The notes beneath the pieces are model-generated. The model worked only from the letters and a program-made list of their open reading frames with translations. It was not told the DNA's origin and did not search any database. The position numbers and the translations under genes are program-made. Of a DNA stretch of 16,917 bases, positions 1 through 7,669 are shown in pieces. The stretch is from Candidatus Krumholzibacteriia bacterium. GTDB taxonomy: Bacteria; Krumholzibacteriota; Krumholzibacteriia; Krumholzibacteriales; Krumholzibacteriaceae. The stretch is from positions 1 to 16,917 of the forward strand of contig JAQTVX010000013.1 in the NCBI GenBank assembly GCA_028706585.1. Reading direction: 5' to 3'. Every line of letters starts with the position of its first letter. Position 1 is the first letter of the stretch.

Positions 1-21
1 GTGTCAGGGATTTTCGTTTAG
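1..21 (+). CDS. Possible 3' end of an upstream gene (last six codons)
   Basis: The window opens with six sense codons (V S G I F V) followed by a TAG stop at 19-21. The next gene's Shine-Dalgarno sequence (GGGGGTAGGA, 21-30) begins right at this stop, which is the spacing expected inside an operon. The fragment is too short to identify, and the frame is guessed only from the stop and the spacing. Confidence 0.25.
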   Translation: MSGIFV

Positions 22-37
22 GGGGTAGGAATATTCG

Positions 38-205
38 ATGATAAGCAAAGAGCTTCTCGATATCCTGGCTTGTCCGAAGTGCAAGGAGAAGGTCGTCCCG
101 GATGACGCGGGGGACTATCTCATTTGCGGCAGGTGCCGTGTGCGGTATCCGATAGAGGAAGATATACCGATAATGCTCATTGACAGGGCGGAGAAGATCA
201 TTTAG
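38..205 (+). CDS. Trm112/YcaR-like (UPF0434) zinc-ribbon protein
   Basis: A 55-residue protein of the bacterial Trm112 family (UPF0434, E. coli YcaR type). The sequence shows the family signature from end to end: LLDILACPKCK near residue 6, a second CGRC pair at 30-33, then YPIEEDIPIML. The two CxxC pairs (C12/C15 and C30/C33) should bind one zinc ion. Eukaryotic and archaeal Trm112 activates methyltransferases; the role of the free-standing bacterial form is not settled. The length is normal for the family (about 60). The ATG at 38 is preceded by a strong purine-rich ribosome site at 21-30. It lies 26 bases before the next gene and is probably co-transcribed with it. The family call is firm; the function is not known. 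Confidence 0.9.
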   Translation: MISKELLDILACPKCKEKVVPDDAGDYLICGRCRVRYPIEEDIPIMLIDRAEKII

Positions 206-231
206 CCGCCCGTGCGGAGGGTTATACTCCA

Positions 232-639
232 GTGTGCCTGTTCACGCACGTCGCATTCGGAGCGATCGCCGGGGCCATATCCCCGACTCCGTATCTGGCG
301 CCTTTCCTCGGTCTGGCGAGCCATATAGGGCTCGACGTCATTCCTCACCATGATATCGATAGAATGCGCACAGAGATCCTTCTCGCCGCAGCCGCGGTCG
401 CAGCAGTGGCGATAGGCGGGGCTCTCAGCCTCAAGGTCGCGCTCGGGATAGCGTTTGCGCTCATTCCGGATATCGAGAATCTCTTGTGGAAGTTGGGAAC
501 GATTCGCGACGATCAGAAGATCTTTCCCGGACATCGAAGACTCATCCCCCACGGGATGGTCTTGGGAAAGAGCAACCTCATCCTGCAATTCGCCGCATCG
601 GCCGTCGCCATAGCATTGTTGATACGGAGGAGTGTATGA
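232..639 (+). CDS. Small membrane protein with His/Asp motif, YdjM-like (putative metal-dependent hydrolase)
   Basis: A 135-residue, very hydrophobic protein with about three or four membrane segments (roughly residues 5-30, 50-85 and 118-132). Its conserved-looking polar residues are histidines and aspartates: H6, the HIGLDVIPHHD stretch at about 32-42, an IPDIE motif near 77-81, and FPGHRRLIPHG near 98-108. This layout resembles the YdjM/PF04307 group, annotated as membrane-bound metal-dependent hydrolases, but no activity is established for this subtype. GTG is taken as the start because GGAGGG at 216-221 sits 10 bases upstream and no better start lies in frame. Its TGA stop overlaps the ATG of the protease gene (ATGA), which suggests translational coupling. 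Membrane location is confident; the hydrolase label is tentative. Confidence 0.7.
   Translation: MCLFTHVAFGAIAGAISPTPYLAPFLGLASHIGLDVIPHHDIDRMRTEILLAAAAVAAVAIGGALSLKVALGIAFALIPDIENLLWKLGTIRDDQKIFPGHRRLIPHGMVLGKSNLILQFAASAVAIALLIRRSV
626..631 (+). promoter_or_regulatory. Ribosome binding site that fixes the protease start
   Basis: GGAGGA lies four bases before the ATG at 636. The reading frame is open for 50 more codons upstream (back to 486), but only the ATG at 636 has both this site and a signal peptide directly after it. The site lies inside the end of the preceding gene. Confidence 0.75.
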
Positions 640-3600
640 GGAAACTCGCGCTCGCGATCGCGATATGCGCGGTGCTCGCGACACCCGCCTTCGGGGAGCC
701 ATATCGTATCATCTCCTCGGATCGTTCGAGCATCACGGTCGAGTTCATTGTCGGCGATCCGACGATTTCGCCGATCGAGCCGGAGGGCCAGGGACGCCTC
801 AGCCGGATCTCGATAGGCGGATTCTTCCCATACGATGCCGAGGGATCGCCCATTCTTCCCGTGCGGCGCTTCTTCTTCGCCGTGCCGGCGATGGAGGGTG
901 TCAGGCTCGACGTTATCGATGAGGATTCACGCTTCATTAGCGGAGTTCTCCCGGTCGTCGCGATCGCCGGCGGTTCTTTGGCTGAAGAGCGGAAAGCGCT
1001 GGAGAAGACCCCCGCATTGAGCGATCAGCGCTTCGTTGTCCTTTCGGGAGTCGAGAAGATGCGCGGAACGTGGTGCGCGTTGGTTGACGTCCATCCCGTT
1101 CTTTTCGATCCGGCGGAGCAGGGGGTCTCATGCGCCACCCGGCTCGTTGTTCGTCTCTCGTTCCCGGCGGCCGAACTGGCTTCGAAGGCTGGGAAGGTGA
1201 CGCAATTCGCCTCCGATCTGTTCGTGAATGCGGAACAGGCCGCTTCCTGGAAACGCGATTCCAAGAAAGCCGCCGCCGCGGAGCGCACGCCTTTTGAATT
1301 TTCCCTCTCGCACAGCTGGGTGAAGGTCGCCGTCACCGAGCAGGGCTTGTACAGTATCACGTACAATGATCTCCTTTCCGCCGGAGCGGATCCGGGGAGC
1401 ATCGATCCTGCGACTATGCGTTTGTTCTCGGGCGGCCGCCATTGTGAGGCGGATAGTCTCAGCCAGGGAGGCAGTTTCCTCGACGACTACCATTTCACGG
1501 AGCACGCGATCCACTTCCTCGGAAATGCCGTTGGAACGTTCCAACCGGGGGATACGCTGGTTTTCTACGGGCTTCCAGTCGACGGGTGGGCGAACGACAC
1601 GGACCCGGCGGCGGATCCAAGAACTTACGAAGAACACCCGTACGACGCGACGAACGTGTACTGGCTCACTTGGGGGAACGGCTTCGCCGGCGACGCGCTC
1701 AGAATGAAGTCGCGGGACGTGTCCCCTGGCGGCACGCCCGATACCGTGATTACGTGGTACGAGGAGCGCATCCATCGCGAGAAGGATCTCAACTACGATC
1801 CTTTTTACACTGACGACCGATGGTACTGGACGCTTCTCAAGATGAACGGCAGCACATCCACGTTCCTTGATAATTTCACCACGAGCGATTTGGCCGATGC
1901 TTCGGGCATCGCGAAAACCGAGGCATATGGGCCATACAACGAGAGAAACGCGGAAACGGCCGTATACCGGGTCAACGGCTCTGTCGTCGGCACTCTGGGG
2001 TGGACCGTCTACTCGGGATACCATCCGAATAGAATGGTGACGCTCGAGGCTGCCGTTTCCAGCATGCAGGAAGGGAAGAACACATTCGCCGCCACGAAGC
2101 CGGTTGCGAGCCAGATGTACATGCTCTGGTACGAGATCTTCTACCACAGGCTGCTCCACGCGAACGACGGCGAGCTCGATTTCCACGTGAGCGAGCGGCC
2201 CTTGACGGCGAGCTATTCGCTTTCCGAATTCCCTGCGGGGGGAAAGTTGCTTTTCGACGTGACCTACGATGGATCCCCGGTGCTTCTCACCGGCTGGCAA
2301 TCGACCCAGGGGGGGCTTGCTTTCCAGGACTCGCTGCATGATCGGCCGCGCCATTACGTGGCGGCGTCGAGGAGCGCGTTCAAGAAGGCCGATTTGTCGG
2401 TAGTGAACGTGCTGTCCTTGAGGGATGAAACCTCCTGCCCGGAGATGGTCATTATATACCATCCCAATTTCCGCGACGCCGCTCTCACGCTCAAGGCGCA
2501 CCGCGACAAGAACATGACCGTGCGCGCGGTGAGCATCGAAGACGTATACAATAATTTTTCGGGCGGGCACAAGGATCCGGTGGCGATTCGCAACTACCTC
2601 AAGTTCCTCTTCGACCAGGGAACTTGCGGGGAAGATGGAGAGCCGCTTCTCAAGTACGCCCTCCTCATCGGAAACGGCACGTTCGATCCGCGGAACCTTT
2701 TGGGCCAGGGGAATGATTTTCTTCCGTTCTGCATCAATATCTACTCCAATGAATCCGAGGCGATCGAGGAAGACGATTTCCTCGCGAAGCTCGACGATTC
2801 CGTGAGCAATGCGCCAGATCTCGCGATCGGGCGCTTGAGCGTCCTCACCGCGCGCGAGGCTAACGCCTGGGCTCAGCGCATCGTCGATTACGAGGACAAA
2901 CCGGATTATGGAGCCTGGCGGAACAAGATCATTCTCTGCGCCGACGATGAATACTCAACTACGACGGATTCCGACTATGAATTCCTCATGTCGTCGGAGG
3001 ACTTGGCGTCGCCGGCAGGGCCTTTCCCGATGTCGTTCGACTTGAAGAAGATATATCTCCACCTGTATCCGTTCGTCGGAGACGTGAAGCCGGCCGCGCG
3101 CGAAGATTTCATCTCGGAGTGGAGCGACGGCGCCGTCATAGTGAGCTTCACCGGGCACGGCTCCTCGCCTCAAATGACCGACGAACGCGTCATGGTCAAC
3201 TCCGACATATATTCCCTCACAAACGGGCCGCGGCGGCCGGTGTTCCTGGCGTTCTCGTGTTCCGTCGGGGATCTCGAGTCGCCGTATCACCGTAGCATAG
3301 CTCAGAATCTAGTGACCTATGACGATGGCGGCGCGATCGGCTCGATCGCCGCCACGGCGCCGACCTATGCCTTTCCGAATGAGCTTATCAACGCATTGAT
3401 CTTCTTTAACCTGTTCACATCGAAGGACAGCACCGGAACGCGACCCATCGGCTATGCGCTGCAGCTGGGGAAATACGCCGTCGCTTCGCATTACGGCTAT
3501 GAGAGCAACAACGCCAAGTTCGCGTTACTCGGCGATCCGGCGATGCGCCTCGCCTCGCCGGGCTGCAAGGTCGTGCTCGAGACCGCCGAAATCGACACGA

Positions 3601-4586
3601 TGCGCACCGGTCTCGAGTATGTAGTCAGTGGGCAGATCAGCGTCGGAGGTCAGGTGCTATCATCGTTCAACGGGACCGCCGACGTGATTGTGCAGGAGGC
3701 CCAGCAGAATGTGAGCGAGACAATAAGCTCGTCGGGTGCCGTTCTCGATTACGTTCTTCCGGGCAGCGATCTTTTCCGGGGAACGGTCGACGTCGCCGCG
3801 GGCAAGTTCTCCGTCGAGTTCGTCGTGCCGCGCCGCTGCCACACGGGCCCCAGGGCAAGGATTCGCAGCTACGTGTCGTCGTCGTCGATAGACGGAGTGG
3901 GCGCGTGCGATACTCTGCTCATCGTCCAATCGGATACCGTGCGGGAGAACCTCGAGGCTCCGCAGGTGCATCTATACTTCTCCGGACAGGCGACCAAGGT
4001 CAAAACCGGGGCGAAGCTCATCGCCGATATTTCCGACCCGGACGGTATCGCGATACTCGGCACCGATCCGCAGAGCTCGATCTTCCTCGAATTCGACGGG
4101 AGCGGCTATCCGGTCTACGTGACCGATTACTTCTCCTACGATCACGGCTCGCACACGACCGGCAGCGTTGAATATCCACTCTCATCGGGTTTTGCGACCG
4201 GGCCGCATTCCGTGATCATAAAGGCGTTCGACAATCTTGGGCTTTCCGCGTCCGATACCCTCGGTTTCGAGATCGTCGAGGAGGGGCTCTACGAGGTGAG
4301 CGACGTCTTCAATCTGCCCAATCCCTTCTCGGTGAGCACGAATTTCGTCTTCCAGGTGACGAATCCTGCGGATGCGAGCCTCGCCGTTTTCACCGTCTCG
4401 GGAATCAAGATATGGGAACGGCGCATCACGGCCGAGGAGGGATTCAACAGCATCTACTGGGATGGCAAGGATCTTGCGGGGGACGCGATCGCGAACGGAA
4501 CATACCTGTTCGTGCTGAATGTAGATTTCAAGGACTCGTTCCATAGATCGGAGACGGTGAGGGGAAAGGTGGTGCACCTGAAGTAG
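636..4586 (+). CDS. porU: PorU-like gingipain-family (C25) cysteine protease / T9SS sortase
   Basis: A secreted 1316-residue protein. Regions in order: signal peptide 1-20 (ending TPAFG); a gingipain-propeptide-like part with GSPILP near 71; a PorU-type region from about 225 (SWVKVAVTEQGLYSITY); a C25 caspase-like domain at about 600-975; an Ig-like domain near 1105-1215 (DPDGIAILG); and a FlgD/T9SS-type C-terminal domain at about 1222-1316 starting with NLPNPFS and containing WDGKDLAGDAIANGTY. The catalytic pair is visible: His841 in TGHGS and Cys875 in FSCSVG, spaced much as in gingipain R. In Bacteroidetes, PorU is the surface sortase that removes cargo C-terminal signals and joins cargo to lipopolysaccharide. 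The length matches PorU (about 1100-1300) rather than a simple gingipain. It is followed by a PorV-like gene, as in Porphyromonas. It could instead be a general C25 surface protease; the architecture favours PorU. Confidence 0.85.
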   Translation: MRKLALAIAICAVLATPAFGEPYRIISSDRSSITVEFIVGDPTISPIEPEGQGRLSRISIGGFFPYDAEGSPILPVRRFFFAVPAMEGVRLDVIDEDSRFISGVLPVVAIAGGSLAEERKALEKTPALSDQRFVVLSGVEKMRGTWCALVDVHPVLFDPAEQGVSCATRLVVRLSFPAAELASKAGKVTQFASDLFVNAEQAASWKRDSKKAAAAERTPFEFSLSHSWVKVAVTEQGLYSITYNDLLSAGADPGSIDPATMRLFSGGRHCEADSLSQGGSFLDDYHFTEHAIHFLGNAVGTFQPGDTLVFYGLPVDGWANDTDPAADPRTYEEHPYDATNVYWLTWGNGFAGDALRMKSRDVSPGGTPDTVITWYEERIHREKDLNYDPFYTDDRWYWTLLKMNGSTSTFLDNFTTSDLADASGIAKTEAYGPYNERNAETAVYRVNGSVVGTLGWTVYSGYHPNRMVTLEAAVSSMQEGKNTFAATKPVASQMYMLWYEIFYHRLLHANDGELDFHVSERPLTASYSLSEFPAGGKLLFDVTYDGSPVLLTGWQSTQGGLAFQDSLHDRPRHYVAASRSAFKKADLSVVNVLSLRDETSCPEMVIIYHPNFRDAALTLKAHRDKNMTVRAVSIEDVYNNFSGGHKDPVAIRNYLKFLFDQGTCGEDGEPLLKYALLIGNGTFDPRNLLGQGNDFLPFCINIYSNESEAIEEDDFLAKLDDSVSNAPDLAIGRLSVLTAREANAWAQRIVDYEDKPDYGAWRNKIILCADDEYSTTTDSDYEFLMSSEDLASPAGPFPMSFDLKKIYLHLYPFVGDVKPAAREDFISEWSDGAVIVSFTGHGSSPQMTDERVMVNSDIYSLTNGPRRPVFLAFSCSVGDLESPYHRSIAQNLVTYDDGGAIGSIAATAPTYAFPNELINALIFFNLFTSKDSTGTRPIGYALQLGKYAVASHYGYESNNAKFALLGDPAMRLASPGCKVVLETAEIDTMRTGLEYVVSGQISVGGQVLSSFNGTADVIVQEAQQNVSETISSSGAVLDYVLPGSDLFRGTVDVAAGKFSVEFVVPRRCHTGPRARIRSYVSSSSIDGVGACDTLLIVQSDTVRENLEAPQVHLYFSGQATKVKTGAKLIADISDPDGIAILGTDPQSSIFLEFDGSGYPVYVTDYFSYDHGSHTTGSVEYPLSSGFATGPHSVIIKAFDNLGLSASDTLGFEIVEEGLYEVSDVFNLPNPFSVSTNFVFQVTNPADASLAVFTVSGIKIWERRITAEEGFNSIYWDGKDLAGDAIANGTYLFVLNVDFKDSFHRSETVRGKVVHLK

Positions 4587-4634
4587 CCGTGCCGGAACTG
4601 CTCCGGGAGAGTTCGCTTGGCGGAGCCAAACTGC

Positions 4635-4663
4635 TTGACCCGGCATGGATTGGATATGATTAT
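4635..4663 (+). promoter_or_regulatory. Weak candidate promoter ahead of the porV-like gene
   Basis: In the 114-base gap after the protease gene, TTGACC (4635-4640) is followed after 17 bases by GATTAT (4658-4663), inside the most AT-rich part of the gap. The -35 is good and the -10 is poor (four of six). It may give the barrel gene extra expression over the protease. The rest of the gap (4587-4634) shows only a 5-bp hairpin (4592-4606) without a T run. Confidence 0.3.
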
Positions 4664-4686
4664 TCATTATGTAGATCGGCCAGAAC

Positions 4687-4692
4687 GGAGGA
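4687..4692 (+). promoter_or_regulatory. Ribosome binding site that fixes the porV-like start
   Basis: GGAGGA lies eight bases before the ATG at 4701. The frame is open back to 4617, but those 28 extra codons would put a charged, polar stretch in front of the signal peptide. Confidence 0.7.
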
Positions 4693-4700
4693 TTTTCAAT

Positions 4701-5693
4701 ATGATGAAAACTGCAGCTGTATGTGCACTGGCGGCGCTCTTGGTGGTGTTGTCGACGGCGCCCTCGCTTGCGCAGGGCGAATCGGGGGCTCAATGCCTCA
4801 TTATTCAGCCGAGTGCGCGGGCGAACGGGCTCGGGCAGAGCTACGTCGCCATTGCCGATGACGCTACGGGTATATGGTGGAATCCCGCCGGTCTAGCTTT
4901 CGTCAATCGATCGATCGATCTCATGCATTCGCAGCTCGTCCCGGAGCTGGCCTCCGATGTGTTCTACGAATATCTGGGCGGCGCGGGTAAGGTCAAGGGA
5001 TTGGGAACGATTGGAGGCTCGCTGGTATATCTCACATACGGGGACTGGGAGGCCAGGGATCAGGATAACAATTATCTCGGTGATTACTCTTCGTGGGAGA
5101 TCGCGCCGACCTTGAGCGGGGCCGTCCAGGTGCTCGACAACCTCGGGATAGGCATGAACCTCAAGTTCGTCTACATCGATCTCGCTCCGGCCTCGGCGAC
5201 CGTCGAGAATCAGGCGGGGAGAGGGCATACGGTGGCCTTCGACGTCGGCGGGCTATGGAAGGTGCCCGATTTCAACGTTCTGGGGTACAGGGTCTCGCGT
5301 CTCAATCTCGGGCTCTGTATTTCGAATCTCGGGCCGGCGATCAGCTTCGTCAACGTGGATCAGGCTGCGGCCCTTCCGCGCAACTTCAGACTCGGATTCG
5401 CGTACACGCCATACTACGATGAAGCCGGCAGACTGATGGTTGCGGCTGAGTTCAACAAGCCACTTGTCGACTTCAGCAGCAAGAACACGTATCATGTCGG
5501 CGCCGAATTCGTTTACATCGACCTGATCGCCGTGCGGACCGGGTACGTGTACGACGCAGCCGGCAACATCAAGGATCTCACCTATGGGCTGGGATTCAGT
5601 TTCAACAAGCGTTACCGGCTCGACTGGGCCAGCATCCCGCAGTCGCAGGATCTCGGCAGGGTCAATCGTTGGTCGCTCGGATTCACGTTCTAG
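4701..5693 (+). CDS. porV: PorV/PorQ-family outer-membrane barrel protein
   Basis: A 330-residue exported protein. Residues 1-25 form a signal peptide (MMKTAAVCALAALLVVL then SLAQ). The mature part opens with the hallmark of the PorV/PorQ family (FadL-like barrels, older names UPF0164/DUF3308): PSARANGLGQSYVAIADDA followed by WWNPAGLA at about residues 36-72. Alternating beta-strand sequence continues to a C-terminal SLGFTF, where the final Phe is a typical outer-membrane beta signal. In Bacteroidetes T9SS, PorV binds the C-terminal domain of cargo leaving the SprA/Sov translocon and passes it to the PorU attachment complex. Lying directly behind a PorU-like gene supports that role, as porU and porV are also adjacent in Porphyromonas. 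PorQ, or a generic family member, cannot be excluded from sequence alone. Start chosen from the GGAGGA site and the signal peptide. Confidence 0.82.
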   Translation: MMKTAAVCALAALLVVLSTAPSLAQGESGAQCLIIQPSARANGLGQSYVAIADDATGIWWNPAGLAFVNRSIDLMHSQLVPELASDVFYEYLGGAGKVKGLGTIGGSLVYLTYGDWEARDQDNNYLGDYSSWEIAPTLSGAVQVLDNLGIGMNLKFVYIDLAPASATVENQAGRGHTVAFDVGGLWKVPDFNVLGYRVSRLNLGLCISNLGPAISFVNVDQAAALPRNFRLGFAYTPYYDEAGRLMVAAEFNKPLVDFSSKNTYHVGAEFVYIDLIAVRTGYVYDAAGNIKDLTYGLGFSFNKRYRLDWASIPQSQDLGRVNRWSLGFTF

Positions 5694-5837
5694 CCCCTGG
5701 AAAGGTCTGGCGCAACGTCGGTGGCGAATCGCCAGTGCAGACTGAGGAGCGCTTTCACCGTCTCCCCGGAACCGTAATGCTCCACTCCGGGTAGCGAGAC
5801 GGGGGTGTGCTGTCGTGCACTGAGCGTGGAGGGTTGT
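5694..5837. other. 144-base gap with a 13-base palindrome (5722-5734)
   Basis: The gap between the porV-like gene and the first DUF5683-like gene is GC-rich and holds no clear promoter or T-tailed hairpin. It does contain TGGCGA-A-TCGCCA (5722-5734), a perfect 6+6 palindrome around one base, which could be a regulator site or the tip of an RNA hairpin. Nothing else was recognised. Confidence 0.35.
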
Positions 5838-6806
5838 ATGCGTTTTGCTTTGGTTACTTGCATCGCGGGCGTGCTTCTGTTTTCGGCCGCATCGCCGCGC
5901 GCTTCCGGCAGCATCTACGTTCCGAGGGATCCCGCCGCGGCGGGGCTGAGCGCCGTCGGGAGATCGGTTTTTAGCCCGGAGAACGAATCTTCCGGCGTGC
6001 GAGGGCTCCGGCTCGACGAGCGGTTGAGCTTGCGTGGAACGCGCATCGAGGCGCCGGCATCGCTGCATTTCGGAGGTTCGGTGCCCTCCTCGGACGTTGT
6101 GCCGCGCGCATCGTGGAGCCGCAGGAAAACCGCGATGGCCATGGTTGCCTCGGCTATCCTTCCCGGAATGGGGGAGCTCTATTGCTACACGGCCTCCCGG
6201 GACAGATGGACGCTCGCCCGCGTCCCCACGTTCCTTGCTCTCGATGCGTACATGTGGTATGGGTACTTTCATAATCACGGCATCGGGAAGGACTACAAGC
6301 AGGACTACGAGGATTACGCAGACGCGCACTGGAGTCTCGCCAAATTTTTGAGGGATCACCCGTGTTGCAACGCGGGGGTCGGAGACACCTGCGACAGCTG
6401 GGAGTATTTCAATGAGAACTGCCAGGGGGCGAATTACTTCTATTATACCTCGCGTGAGCTGGACAGCGAGGAGTACTACGAGAACATAGGCAAGTACAAC
6501 GCGTTCACGTTCGGATGGGACGATGCAGCGGAGTGGGATTACAGCAACGATCCCAGTGGAGACAATTACCAGTTCTGGTCGCCGCACCGGCTGTATTACT
6601 GGTCCCTGCGAAAGGCAAGCGACAAGTACCTCCTGCGCGGCGACGAGTTCCTCATGGGGCTTCTCGTGAGCAGAGTCGTATCGATGCTCGATACCGGATG
6701 GCTCGCGTACCGCATATCGAAAGGGCAAGATCCCGACAGGGGCTGGTCTCTCAGATTCAAGACGTATGATGAAGCGCCGTGTTTGGTGATCAGTCGGCGT
6801 TTCTAG
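5838..6806 (+). CDS. DUF5683-like exported protein, paralogue A
   Basis: A 322-residue protein with a signal peptide at 1-23 (MRFALVTCIAGVLLFSAAS then PRASG). The recognisable core is AILPGMGELYCYTASRDRW at about residues 105-123, the 'LPG(L/M)G' plus hydrophobic segment typical of DUF5683 proteins, followed by KDYKQDYEDYADAHW. A middle insert (about 170-200) carries four cysteines (HPCCN, DTCDS, NENCQ), perhaps two disulfides in the periplasm. The C-terminus, APCLVISRRF, ends in Phe with alternating hydrophobic residues, like an outer-membrane beta signal. The next gene has the same layout, so the two are tandem paralogues. ATG at 5838 is chosen for GGAGGG (5828-5833) and the signal peptide. 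Function unknown; envelope location is inferred. Confidence 0.7.
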   Translation: MRFALVTCIAGVLLFSAASPRASGSIYVPRDPAAAGLSAVGRSVFSPENESSGVRGLRLDERLSLRGTRIEAPASLHFGGSVPSSDVVPRASWSRRKTAMAMVASAILPGMGELYCYTASRDRWTLARVPTFLALDAYMWYGYFHNHGIGKDYKQDYEDYADAHWSLAKFLRDHPCCNAGVGDTCDSWEYFNENCQGANYFYYTSRELDSEEYYENIGKYNAFTFGWDDAAEWDYSNDPSGDNYQFWSPHRLYYWSLRKASDKYLLRGDEFLMGLLVSRVVSMLDTGWLAYRISKGQDPDRGWSLRFKTYDEAPCLVISRRF

Positions 6807-6807
6807 C

Positions 6808-6813
6808 GGAGGA
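6808..6813 (+). promoter_or_regulatory. Ribosome binding site for a TTG start
   Basis: GGAGGA lies six bases before TTG at 6820. The ATG at 6813 overlaps this site and is in another frame. The TTG opens directly into a good signal peptide, so the rare start codon is well supported. Confidence 0.7.
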
Positions 6814-6819
6814 TGCTCG

Positions 6820-7638
6820 TTGAAGACCGTTGTCGCCTGCGTTCTGATCGCAGCTCTCGCAAGCCTGTGCACACTAGCGCCCGCGCGCGCGGAATCGGTG
6901 TTCGACGCCTTCCGGGCGGGACCTCCGAGGCTCTCTCTCGACCCGACCGCCGACGCGCGCAACTCCGGCATTTCGGGCGCAATGGCGATCGGGGAGACGG
7001 TTTCGCCGGTGGAATCCGGAACAGGTGTCTCTCCCCTGAAGGCCGGTTTGTCGAGCCTCATGCTCCCCGGGCTGGGCGAGCAGAAGCTCGGCCACACTCT
7101 CCGGGCCAAGGTCTTTTTCGGGCTCGAGGCCGCTGGATGGATATCGGTCGCGAGCTTCCTCTGGGCCGGTTATTCGCGTGAGCGGTCATACAAGGATTAC
7201 GCGGTCGCGTTCGCGGGCGTGAGCGGCACGGATCACCCGGACGATTATTACAAGACGATCGGTCGGTACATGACGAGCGATGGAGTTGGCGGCTACAACG
7301 AGAGCGTGCGGCAGGATGCGCGCGATCTGTACTATCCGGATGTCGAGGCTATGGATTCGTACTACAGCTCCTATGCGCTCACGGGGGTTGAGGGCTGGAG
7401 CTGGAGGAATGAGGCTGCATATCAACGTTACGGGAGCTTGAGGGACGGGAGCCGCTTCGCCTACCGTGTCGCTCTCTACTCGGCTGTGGGGCTCGCGGCC
7501 CTGCGGATCGTGAGCGCCGCCGATGCGGTGAGGCTCTCCAGGGTCGAAGGTCGGCCGGCGGCGAACGAAGGCGCGACATCGATGGGATTCGAGGCCGCGC
7601 CCCAAAGCGTTGCCCTCTTCGTGCAGCGATCATTCTAG
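6820..7638 (+). CDS. DUF5683-like exported protein, paralogue B
   Basis: A 272-residue protein with a TTG start and a signal peptide at 1-24 (MKTVVACVLIAALASLC then PARA). It shares its plan with the gene before it: SSLMLPGLGEQKLG at about 78-91, a hydrophobic segment (AAGWISVASFLWAGY), SYKDYAVAF, DYYKTIGRY (compare EYYENIGKY in paralogue A), a late helical stretch ending ALRIVSAADAVRLSR, and a C-terminal VALFVQRSF. It lacks the cysteine-bearing insert, so it is shorter. The LPGLG plus membrane-segment core places it with DUF5683-like proteins of unknown function. The terminal Phe again suggests association with the outer membrane. It starts 13 bases after paralogue A and is surely co-transcribed with it. 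Confidence 0.7.
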   Translation: MKTVVACVLIAALASLCTLAPARAESVFDAFRAGPPRLSLDPTADARNSGISGAMAIGETVSPVESGTGVSPLKAGLSSLMLPGLGEQKLGHTLRAKVFFGLEAAGWISVASFLWAGYSRERSYKDYAVAFAGVSGTDHPDDYYKTIGRYMTSDGVGGYNESVRQDARDLYYPDVEAMDSYYSSYALTGVEGWSWRNEAAYQRYGSLRDGSRFAYRVALYSAVGLAALRIVSAADAVRLSRVEGRPAANEGATSMGFEAAPQSVALFVQRSF

Positions 7639-7669
7639 AATCAACCGGCCAGGCGCCGGGCGGAGCCGG

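Noticed and set aside
486..635. N-terminal extension of the protease by 50 codons
   Set aside because: The extension lies wholly inside the membrane-protein gene, is polar and basic, and would bury the signal peptide. The ATG at 636 has its own ribosome site.
1128..2570. A 480-codon open frame on the - strand inside the protease gene
   Set aside because: It is antisense to well-supported PorU-type sequence, has Arg-rich low-information composition, and no ribosome site or family motif was seen.
4592..4606. Hairpin CCGGA-ACTGC-TCCGG after the protease stop as a terminator
   Set aside because: The stem is only five base pairs and no T run follows (GAGAGTTCG), so intrinsic termination is unlikely.
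4908..4920. GATCGATC run in the porV-like gene as a possible repeat or site
   Set aside because: It simply encodes an Ile-Asp-Arg-Ser-Ile-Asp stretch in a good coding frame, and no second copy of note was seen.
5253..7109. A 618-codon open frame on the - strand across the PorV-like and DUF5683-like genes
   Set aside because: It is antisense to three genes with clear signal peptides and family motifs, spans their boundaries, and its translation is Arg/Pro/Glu-rich with no recognisable domain. Long antisense frames are common in GC-rich DNA.
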